46,426 nt of DNA from Phycisphaerales bacterium (GTDB lineage: Bacteria; Planctomycetota; Phycisphaerae; UBA1845), in NCBI GenBank assembly GCA_020639115.1, contig JACKHG010000024.1, positions 1 to 46,426 on the forward strand, in the 5' to 3' direction. Below, in pieces: positions 1-7,306 of this stretch. The first letter of the stretch is position 1; every line of letters starts with the position of its first letter. The notes beneath the pieces are model-generated. The model made no database searches, had not been told where the DNA came from, and worked only from the letters and a program-made list of their open reading frames with translations. The position numbers and the translations under genes are program-made.

Positions 1-1242
1 CTCGACCAGAGCGACGTCGAGGCGGGGCTCGAGTTCAACCTCAACTTCTTCCTGTCGCTGCTGAACGCGATCTTCATGGGCGACCTGCTCAACGAGGTGG
101 CCTACCACATCCGGCCGTACGAGCTGGAACCTGGAAAGACCAACGAGATCTTCGCGAAGTGCGTGCAGCTCTGCCAGGACAAGCTGCGCAGCCGCAACTA
201 CGACGAGATGACCGGCGGCCTGCTGGCGAAGCTGCTGGCGAAAGTCGCGCCGGTGAGCGGGCCGGACGACGCGGAGAAGTTCCTCGACCAGTTGCGCGGC
301 GACTACTACACGGCGGCGTTCGCGGAGTGCGCGCGGATGATCGACGAAGAGGTCGAGGTGGACTACACGCGGTGCAAGCCGACGGTGAAGATCACCGGCG
401 AGTTCTGGGCGCAGACGACGGAGGGTGACGGCAACTTCAACATGTTCCCGTTCCTGGAGCGCGAAGGGGCGGAGGTGCTGGTCGAGCCGATCGCGACGTG
501 GATCGCGTACATGCTCAACCAGGCGAAGAACAAGGCGAAGGATGCGCGGGGCCTGGTCGACGAGACGGCCAAGCCGGGCCGCTGGGAGCTGAAGAAGAAG
601 TTCGACCTGGAAAAGGACTATCGGGCCAAGATGTTCGCCTTCACCGTCGCGGACAAGATGATCTTCCGCGAGTACGAGCGGTTCCGCGCGGCCCTGGGCG
701 GCACGGCGCACCAACTGGTCAACCAGCAGGAACTCGTGCGGCTTGGGCACCCGTACTACAACGCGAAGAGCGGCGGCGGTGAGGGGCACCTCGAGGTGGC
801 CAAGAACATCTACTACTGCAACAAGGACCTCGCGCACATGGTGCTGAGCCTCAAGCCGTTCGGATGCATGCCCAGCACGCAGTCCGACGGGGCGCAGGCG
901 GCGGTGGTCTCCATGTTCCCCGACATGATCTTTCTGCCGATCGAGACGAGCGGCGAGGGGGATATCAACGCCCACAGCCGCACGCAGATGGCGCTGGGCG
1001 AGGCGAAGTTCAAGTGCAAGGCGGAGTTCAACGAGGCGGTGGCGCGGACGGGCTACACGATCGAGCAGATTCGCGCGTTCGTGAACGAGCCGGAGCAGCG
1101 CGACCTGCGGCGTCCGCTGCAGCACGTGCCGCATCATGACGGCGTGATCGGCCGGGCGGCGAACTTCGTGCTGCACGTCGGCGAATTGATGAAGAAGGCG
1201 GGCGTGCCGGCGGAAGCGGAAACTGCCGGCGCGGCAGCGTAG
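1..1242 (+). CDS. 2-hydroxyacyl-CoA dehydratase-like (HgdB/COG3581-type) protein, 5'-partial
   Basis: The frame is open from base 1, so the N-terminus lies outside the window and the ATG at 76 is internal. The visible ~413 residues resemble the HgdB-like component that partners ATP-driven activases of the 2-hydroxyglutaryl-CoA dehydratase/benzoyl-CoA reductase group. Recognisable segments are PFGCMPSTQSDG and FLPIETSGEGDINAHSR near the C-terminus; the Cys in the former is a plausible iron-sulfur ligand. The activase gene starts about 60 bp downstream on the same strand, so the two are probably co-transcribed and their products interact. In characterised systems such a pair performs reductive radical dehydration of acyl-CoA. 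In planctomycetes the substrate of these long versions is unknown, so only the family is claimed. Confidence 0.8.
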   Translation, partial: LDQSDVEAGLEFNLNFFLSLLNAIFMGDLLNEVAYHIRPYELEPGKTNEIFAKCVQLCQDKLRSRNYDEMTGGLLAKLLAKVAPVSGPDDAEKFLDQLRGDYYTAAFAECARMIDEEVEVDYTRCKPTVKITGEFWAQTTEGDGNFNMFPFLEREGAEVLVEPIATWIAYMLNQAKNKAKDARGLVDETAKPGRWELKKKFDLEKDYRAKMFAFTVADKMIFREYERFRAALGGTAHQLVNQQELVRLGHPYYNAKSGGGEGHLEVAKNIYYCNKDLAHMVLSLKPFGCMPSTQSDGAQAAVVSMFPDMIFLPIETSGEGDINAHSRTQMALGEAKFKCKAEFNEAVARTGYTIEQIRAFVNEPEQRDLRRPLQHVPHHDGVIGRAANFVLHVGELMKKAGVPAEAETAGAAA

Positions 1243-1302
1243 TGGATCGCCCCTTCAGGGCTCTGTGGTTGTGGACGACAAGCGGCATTACGGAAGGTGC
1301 GA

Positions 1303-4300
1303 ATGATGGCCCCAATCTATCGTGAAGCGGACGTTCCCGGCGTGGGCGGCGGAGCGGACAGCGGCAAGTCGGGCGGCGGGTGCAGCTCCGGGAGTTGCAG
1401 CAGCGGCGGGAGCTGCGGCAGCAGCAACGGGATTCTGTCCGAGGTGCCCAAGGCGATCCAGCTCAACGTGGCGTCGCTGCATGCCGAGCGGAAGCGGCCG
1501 ACGGTGGAGCAGGCGCCGTTCGCGGGGACGGAGCAGTATCCGCAGGGGCTGATGATCGGGCTCGACGTCGGGTCGACCACGGTCAAGGCGGTGGTGATCG
1601 ACATCGTCCGCGACGAGATCCTGTGGAAGGACTACCAGCGGCACGACACCAAGCAGCCGGAGAAGGTGCTGGAGTTTCTGGGGCAGATCGAAGCGGCTTT
1701 TCCCGATGTGCCGCGCAGCGCGTACCGCCTGTTCATCACCGGCTCGGGCGGATCGGGGCTGGTCGCGCACGTCGGCGGCAAGTTCGTGCAGGAGGTGAAC
1801 GCGGTCTCGCTGGCGGTGGAGAAGCTCTATCCCGAGGTGCAGAGCGTCGTCGAGCTGGGCGGGCAGGACGCGAAGATCATCATCTTCAAGGAGGACGAGG
1901 AGACCGGCAAGAAGAAGAAAATCCCGTCGATGAACGACAAGTGCGCCGGCGGCACGGGCGCGGTGATCGACAAGATCAACGCGAAGCTGAAGATCCCGGC
2001 GGAGCGGCTGAGCGAGATGGGCTACCGCGGCTTGAAGCTGCACCCGGTCGCGGGCAAGTGCGGGGTGTTCGCGGAGACGGACATCAACGGCCTGCAGAAG
2101 CAGGGCGTTCCGCCGGACGAGCTGATGGCCTCGCTGTTCGAGTCGATCATCCAGCAGAACATGAGCGTGCTGACCCGCGGGCACACGCTGCGGCCGACGG
2201 TGCTGCTGCTCGGCGGGCCGAACTGCTACATCAAGGGCATGCGCGACTGCTGGCGGGAGAACATCCCGGCGATGTGGAAGGAGCGGGGTGTGGAGTTGCC
2301 CGATCCCTCCAAGTCGCCGGAGGACTACATCATCACGCCGGACAACGCGCAGTACTTCGCCGCGATCGGCGCGGTCGAGTACGCCAAGACGGAGATCGAC
2401 GAGGATCCGAACGTCGGCGCGTACGGCGGGCGCGACGTGCTGAAGTGGTACATCGAGCACGGGCGGACGGCGGAGAAGGCGGCGGCGGGCGCGCGCGGGC
2501 TGGCGCGTAACGCCGACGAACTCGCGGCGTTCAAGGAGCGGTTCCGCAAGCAGCCGTGGAGTCCGGCGAAGTACGCGCCGGGCACGGTGGTCGAGGCGTT
2601 CATCGGGCTGGACGGCGGATCGACCTCGACGAAGGCGGTGCTGGTCGATACGGAGCGCAACGTCATCGCGAAGGCGTACCAGCTCTCCAAGGGCAATCCC
2701 ATCGAGGACACGATGGAGATTCTCGCCAAGGTGGAAGAGCAGGTGCTCGAGCAGGGCGCCAGCCTCAAGATCCTCGGCGTGGGCACGACGGGTTACGCCA
2801 AGGACATTCTGAAGGACGTGCTCGCCGCGGACGTGGCGCTGGTGGAGACCGTCGCGCACACCGAGAGTGGGCTGCACTTCTACCCCGGCACGGACGTGAT
2901 CGTGGACGTGGGCGGGCAGGACATCAAGCTGATCGTGCTGAAGAACGGCGCGGTGAAGGACTTCAAGCTCAACACGCAGTGCAGCGCGGGCAACGGGTAC
3001 TTCCTGCAGTCGACGGCGACGGGGTTCGGCTACAAGGTCGAGGAGTTCGCCGACGTCGCGTTCGCCGCGCAGCAGATGCCGGAGTTCGGGTACGGGTGCG
3101 CGGTGTTCATGCAGTCGGACATTGTGGATTTCCAGCGGCAGGGCTGGCAGCCGAACGAGATCATGGCGGGCCTCGCCGCGGTGCTGCCCAAGAACATCTG
3201 GCTCTACGTTTCGCAGATTCCCAACCTGGCCAAGCTGGGTACGAAATTCGTGCTGCAGGGTGGCACGCAGCACAACCTGGCGGCGGTGAAGAGCCAGGTG
3301 GATTTCATCGAGTCGCGGTTCGTGGGCACCGGCGTCGAGCCGGAGGTGATCGTGCACCAGCACTGCGGCGAAAGCGGTGCGATCGGCTGTGCGATTGAGG
3401 CGCAGCGGCTGTGGGCGGAGCAGGGGCTGAAGACGAGCTTCATCGGCTTCGACAAGGTGCGGACGATCGCGTACCGCACGACGCGGAACGAGGACACGCG
3501 CTGCTATTTCTGCAAGAACAAGTGCCTGCGGACGTTCATCGACGTCAAGACGGAGGCGCCCGAGCCGGCACACGCGGACGGCGTGCACATCGACCTGTCC
3601 TCGCACGTGCTGAAGAGCGGTCCGGAGGCGGGTCATCCGACGCGAATCAAGAGCGGGCACACGGAGGACGCGGACGGCGCGACGAAGTCGGGCAAGTCGA
3701 AGTCGAAGGTTCCGCTGGAGACGGGCGAGCAGCGGCTGATCATCGCGACGTGCGAGAAGGGCACGGTCGAGGACGTCAACGACATGCGCGAGATCAAGAG
3801 CGGTCTCGACGCGGTGAAGAAGGCGAACCCGAACCTGCTGGAGATCGCGGCGCGGGACGCGTTCCGCGAGGTGGAGGTGGCGAACGTGGCTGACCCGCTG
3901 CCCAAGGCCAGCGCGTTGGGCAACGTGTGGGACCGGCTTTCCAGCCGGTCGCGACCGGCAGGAATGCCGGTCCCCCAGCGGCGGGCGCTGATGGAGCGGC
4001 GCAAGAGCGTGCGGATCGGCATGCCGCGGGTGCTGAACATGTACTCGCAATCGCCGTTTTTCATCGGTTTCTTCACGGCGCTGGGCGTGCCCTTCAAGAA
4101 CCTCGTTTTCAGCGAATACACCAGCGAGGAGCTGTACAAGCGGGGGGCGAAGCGCGGCTCGATCGATCCGTGCTTCCCGAGCAAGCTGGGGATTCCCCAC
4201 GTGCACGACCTGCTTTACGTGCAGCACGCGAAGAAGCCGCTGACGCACATCTTCTTCCCCATGGTCGATTCGTTCCCGACGTTCCTGGACAACGTGCAGG

Positions 4301-5178
4301 CGACGCGGGCGTGCCCCACGGTGGTGGGGACAGCCGAGGCGACGCACGCGGCGTTCATCAAGGAGGGCGACCTGTTTGCACAGAACGGGATCGTCTTCAA
4401 GAAGACGTTCGTGAACCAGGACAAGCCCGAGCTGTGCGTGCGGCAGATGTACGAGGACTGGAAGGACGAGCTGGGGCTCTCCTTCGAGGAGACGCAGCGC
4501 GCGGTCTACGCGGGCCTCGAGGCGAACGAGCGGTTCTTCGCCGAGCTGCGCGACAAGAGCCGCGCGGTGATCGACAAGCTCGAGGCCGACGACGCGATCG
4601 GCGTGGTGGTGCTGGCCCGGCCGTACCACAACGATCCGGGCGTGAACCACGAGATCTGCGAGGAGCTGCAGAAGCTGGGTTACCCGGTGCTCTGGCAGGA
4701 CACGCTGCCGATCGACGCGGACATGCTCGAGCGGCTCTTCGGCGACGAGGTGCGGGCGGGCGATTTCAAGTCGCCGCTGTCGATCGAGGACGTGTGGAAG
4801 AACAGCTACTCGGAGAACACCTCGCGCAAGGTGTGGGCGGCAAAGTACACGGCGCGGCATCCGAACCTGATCGCGCTGGAGCTGTCGAGCTTCAAGTGCG
4901 GGCACGACGCGCCGATCTACTCGACGATCGAGGACATCATCGAGCAGAGCGGCACGCCGTACTTCTGCTTCAAGGACATCGACGAGAACAAGCCGACGGG
5001 CTCGATCAAGATCCGCATCGAGACGATCGCGTACTTCCTGCAGCGTTACCGCGAGCGGATGGTTGCGGACAAGCGGAAGCTGGCGGAGGTCGAGGCGAAG
5101 CTGGCGGCGTTCGAGCGGAACCTGCGCCGGCGGCAGGCGACGGTCGCGGACGAGTCGGCGATGATGGTGACCGTGTAA
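1303..5178 (+). CDS. Acyl-CoA dehydratase activase, double BadF/HgdC ATPase fused to DUF2229
   Basis: A protein of about 1290 residues with two ASKHA ATPase modules followed by an HgdB-like DUF2229 region. Module 1 has LDVGSTTVKAVV (about residue 87), ELGGQDAKIIIF and KCAGGTGAVI (Cys 214). Module 2 has GLDGGSTSTKAVL (about 437), DVGGQDIKLIVL and QCSAGNG (Cys 560). These Cys-Gly motifs are where HgdC dimers bind a [4Fe-4S] cluster. A CYFCKNKC cluster follows at 734, and DUF2229 motifs PCFPSKLGIPHVHDL and SFKCGHDAP lie further on. The family uses ATP hydrolysis to push low-potential electrons into the dehydratase. GGAAGG at 1292-1297 favours ATG 1303 or 1306; GTG 1297 is an alternative. Odd features are a Gly/Ser/Cys-rich N-terminus and an in-frame palindromic repeat at residues 877-890, between the module 2 region and DUF2229. 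Confidence 0.85.
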   Translation: MMAPIYREADVPGVGGGADSGKSGGGCSSGSCSSGGSCGSSNGILSEVPKAIQLNVASLHAERKRPTVEQAPFAGTEQYPQGLMIGLDVGSTTVKAVVIDIVRDEILWKDYQRHDTKQPEKVLEFLGQIEAAFPDVPRSAYRLFITGSGGSGLVAHVGGKFVQEVNAVSLAVEKLYPEVQSVVELGGQDAKIIIFKEDEETGKKKKIPSMNDKCAGGTGAVIDKINAKLKIPAERLSEMGYRGLKLHPVAGKCGVFAETDINGLQKQGVPPDELMASLFESIIQQNMSVLTRGHTLRPTVLLLGGPNCYIKGMRDCWRENIPAMWKERGVELPDPSKSPEDYIITPDNAQYFAAIGAVEYAKTEIDEDPNVGAYGGRDVLKWYIEHGRTAEKAAAGARGLARNADELAAFKERFRKQPWSPAKYAPGTVVEAFIGLDGGSTSTKAVLVDTERNVIAKAYQLSKGNPIEDTMEILAKVEEQVLEQGASLKILGVGTTGYAKDILKDVLAADVALVETVAHTESGLHFYPGTDVIVDVGGQDIKLIVLKNGAVKDFKLNTQCSAGNGYFLQSTATGFGYKVEEFADVAFAAQQMPEFGYGCAVFMQSDIVDFQRQGWQPNEIMAGLAAVLPKNIWLYVSQIPNLAKLGTKFVLQGGTQHNLAAVKSQVDFIESRFVGTGVEPEVIVHQHCGESGAIGCAIEAQRLWAEQGLKTSFIGFDKVRTIAYRTTRNEDTRCYFCKNKCLRTFIDVKTEAPEPAHADGVHIDLSSHVLKSGPEAGHPTRIKSGHTEDADGATKSGKSKSKVPLETGEQRLIIATCEKGTVEDVNDMREIKSGLDAVKKANPNLLEIAARDAFREVEVANVADPLPKASALGNVWDRLSSRSRPAGMPVPQRRALMERRKSVRIGMPRVLNMYSQSPFFIGFFTALGVPFKNLVFSEYTSEELYKRGAKRGSIDPCFPSKLGIPHVHDLLYVQHAKKPLTHIFFPMVDSFPTFLDNVQATRACPTVVGTAEATHAAFIKEGDLFAQNGIVFKKTFVNQDKPELCVRQMYEDWKDELGLSFEETQRAVYAGLEANERFFAELRDKSRAVIDKLEADDAIGVVVLARPYHNDPGVNHEICEELQKLGYPVLWQDTLPIDADMLERLFGDEVRAGDFKSPLSIEDVWKNSYSENTSRKVWAAKYTARHPNLIALELSSFKCGHDAPIYSTIEDIIEQSGTPYFCFKDIDENKPTGSIKIRIETIAYFLQRYRERMVADKRKLAEVEAKLAAFERNLRRRQATVADESAMMVTV
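3931..3972. repeat. 42-bp REP-like double palindrome inserted in frame in a coding region
   Basis: Two perfect 20-bp hairpins lie side by side, separated by GC. The first is 3931-3950 (arms GACCGGCT/AGCCGGTC, loop TTCC). The second is 3953-3972 (arms GACCGGCA/TGCCGGTC, loop GGAA). The loops are reverse complements of each other, so the whole unit is itself nearly palindromic. It is 42 bp long, exactly 14 codons, and keeps the activase frame open. It encodes a Ser/Arg/Pro-rich stretch in a linker. This organisation is that of a REP-type intergenic palindrome but it sits inside a gene. Confidence 0.75.
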
Positions 5179-5214
5179 TCACCCAGCCACCCCAACGGAT
5201 TCAGTTCCGGCACG

Positions 5215-5251
5215 AAGAGCGGCCCACTAAGGAGTACAGTGGGCCGCTCTT
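5215..5251. terminator. Strong hairpin terminator after the activase gene
   Basis: A perfect 14-bp stem (5215-5228 with 5238-5251, arm AAGAGCGGCCCACT) encloses a 9-nt loop, 37 bp after the activase stop. The outer A/T base pairs give short A and T flanks on either strand. It could therefore stop transcription from both the activase and the gene converging from the right. Confidence 0.8.
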
Positions 5252-5308
5252 GTATTCTGGCGCAGGCAGGCACCGCGGAGAAGCGGGAATGGCTCTTTCT
5301 CATGAAGC

Positions 5309-6055
5309 TCAATAGCTGAAATCGCCGTTCGCGGATTCGCGCTGCTGCCGCCGGGAGCGCGGGTGAAACTGCGGCCTTATTCTCATCTCAAAACGGTCGT
5401 ACAGAGCCTCCCGACGCGCATCGAGCGCCTCGCGCGATGTGTGCCATTGCTCGACGATTTCCCGCAGATCCTTGTCAAGCACAGCCAGAATCTCGCGAAT
5501 GAACGCTCCATCACCTTCGTGATTCAACACTGCGCCTGCGGCGGCGAGTCGTCGGGTGAATGCATCGCGAGATTGCATCACCGATTTGAGCTTTTCTTTT
5601 TCGGTTTCTGCCATCAACAGTTGTATGGCAGGCCAATTTCGGCTCTCCCGCATTTCCGCAAACAGCAACGGGTGCATGGTAAACACGCGGGACAGCGTCC
5701 ACTGCCACACGTCGTCATCCCGCAAGCAGGACAGCAGCGACTCAAGTAGCGGATGGTCCTGGGGTGTCACCAGTCGTGCGAGGATGCTGATCGCGTGCAT
5801 GCGAACCCGCACCTCCGGATGGCCAATCAGTGCCGCTACATCGTCGAGAATCGACCTGCCGCAACGGTCATCAGCCAGCTCATCCGCTATCCCGACACCT
5901 ATCTCCACGACGTCGGGATCGTCGTGACGCAGGAGCGGTCGCAACGCGCCCAGGTCCTTGCGCTTTGCAAGCACCTTGATGAAGTCGTTGATGGCCTGGC
6001 AAGCCACGGGGATCTTCCGGTGCTGCAATGCCTCGATCAGCTTGTACGCGTTCAT
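5309..6055 (-). CDS. HEAT-like helical repeat protein, function unknown
   Basis: About 248 residues from the ATG at 6055 (MNAYKLIEAL). The body is almost entirely amphipathic helices in pairs, such as LGALRPLLRHDDPDVVEIG and ALIGHPEVRVRMHAISILARL, the pattern of HEAT/armadillo-like scaffolds. The C-terminus is basic and Gln-rich. There is no signal peptide, membrane segment or catalytic motif, so a cytoplasmic protein-binding role is the most that can be inferred. The frame stays open upstream to 6238, but that extension looks less protein-like and has no good ribosome site, so the shorter start is preferred with modest certainty. It converges on the activase gene across the 5215-5251 hairpin. 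Confidence 0.55.
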   Translation of the reverse strand: MNAYKLIEALQHRKIPVACQAINDFIKVLAKRKDLGALRPLLRHDDPDVVEIGVGIADELADDRCGRSILDDVAALIGHPEVRVRMHAISILARLVTPQDHPLLESLLSCLRDDDVWQWTLSRVFTMHPLLFAEMRESRNWPAIQLLMAETEKEKLKSVMQSRDAFTRRLAAAGAVLNHEGDGAFIREILAVLDKDLREIVEQWHTSREALDARREALYDRFEMRIRPQFHPRSRRQQRESANGDFSY

Positions 6056-6297
6056 TCCGAGAGCCTTGCTCCACGGTGCCGCATCAGGCAGGACCATCCT
6101 GGGGCCGCTGGCCCCAAATCGCACAACGGTCTCTGCATCAACAGCAAGACGCGACCCATCATACCGGAAACGGATCGCAGAAGCCGCCGGTCGGCGACGC
6201 CCCTCGAGGTTTGTGCCCCAAATGCCCGGCTGATACACTTCCCAGCGATACCTGCCAGCGCTGGCGGTTCGGGCGAGTTGTGATCAGGGAATCCAGT

Positions 6298-6576
6298 ATG
6301 GCGATGCAGGCAGCCAAGGTGATGTTCGAGATCTACCGCGAGGCGGGGTACGGGCAGAAGTACCGCGCGGTGTACTTCACGGAACTTGACGAGCACAACA
6401 AGGAAGCGGAGATCTCCCGGGCCATGGCGGGTGAGCACGTGTACGACAGCTTCCTGTCCGAGCGCAAGCTCGTCGACGGCAAGGCCGCCGTCGACCAGAT
6501 CATTGCGCGGCTGAACGACGGCGAGGACGTTTCGCCCGACGCGATCGCGGCCTTTCTCGAGCCCTATGAAGCGTAG
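6298..6576 (+). CDS. Small conserved-looking hypothetical protein (92 aa)
   Basis: The product begins MAMQAAKVMFEIYREAGYG and is a compact, mixed-charge soluble protein with predicted helices, no signal peptide and no cysteine motif. An AGGGA about 8 nt upstream of ATG 6298 supports this start; ATG 6304 is an alternative. Amino-acid composition and third-position GC match neighbouring genes, which argues that it is real. The family was not recognised. It is divergent from the HEAT-like gene on its left and converges with the small membrane-protein gene on its right. Confidence 0.6.
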   Translation: MAMQAAKVMFEIYREAGYGQKYRAVYFTELDEHNKEAEISRAMAGEHVYDSFLSERKLVDGKAAVDQIIARLNDGEDVSPDAIAAFLEPYEA

Positions 6577-6691
6577 CGGCGCGGCGGATCAGCCGGCGCG
6601 CACCGCTCCCTGCGGCCCAGAGCGCTCTGCGCGGCGCGATCGCCTCGCGCGGTGCGAGCGCCCCGCGCGGCACGGCCTCACACGATTCAAC

Positions 6692-7039
6692 TCACGCCAG
6701 AACGTGATTCCCCAGCGCGTTGGCCACGACCCAGATGGCCGCAGCCCCCACGGGCAGACCCACCCAGTAGCGGCTGAGCTGCGCCGGCGAGACCGGATTG
6801 CCTCCGATGGTCATCGCGGATCCGCCGCGGTATTCGACCCAGCGGCCGAGGAGCATCCACACGACGATGGCGGCGAAGAGGAGGTCGAGGATGGTGAGCC
6901 ACCCACCACCGCGCATGACGATGGCGGCTGTGACGATGAGCAGGGACACGGGTCCGAACATCACCCAGGTGACGCGGGCGCCAAGGACGAGGGGGCTGGT
7001 GATCGGTGCGGGCTCTTGCATCGGTTCTGAAGCGGGCAT
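6692..7039 (-). CDS. Small integral membrane protein, function unknown
   Basis: A 115-residue protein with three hydrophobic segments: around VTWVMFGPVSLLIVTAAIVM, ILDLLFAAIVVWMLLG and YWVGLPVGAAAIWVVANAL. A short polar N-terminal tail precedes them. A GGGAGG sequence 7 nt upstream of the ATG at 7039 fixes the start; the upstream in-frame extension to 7081 is less likely. No enzymatic motif is visible. Small three-helix proteins of this kind are common in planctomycete genomes and usually unannotated. Confidence 0.65.
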   Translation of the reverse strand: MPASEPMQEPAPITSPLVLGARVTWVMFGPVSLLIVTAAIVMRGGGWLTILDLLFAAIVVWMLLGRWVEYRGGSAMTIGGNPVSPAQLSRYWVGLPVGAAAIWVVANALGNHVLA

Positions 7040-7306
7040 GGTCGCCTCCCTTGCGATGGCGCCCAGGGGAGCGCCAGGCAAATGGCGGCCCGACCATTTC
7101 AGAACCTGCAGGCGGCGCGTGCCGCCCGCACCCTTTTGGAATTGATCGTTCTACGTTTATTCTAGTCCACGAATGGCGTCCGGCCAAACCCGATAACGGG
7201 ATCCTGGAGCAGAATCGCTGCGGGCATATCCGGCGAGACGCGGGGCATACCGCCGTGACGGCGGCGTGAGGGCGGTCCGCGGGCGGTTGGCGAGGAGCGG
7301 CGGTTG

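Noticed and set aside
1288..4905. A 1205-codon open frame antisense to the activase gene
   Set aside because: It is opposite a gene with clear catalytic motifs; the product is Arg/His/Leu-rich with no domain, as expected from antisense of GC-rich codons.
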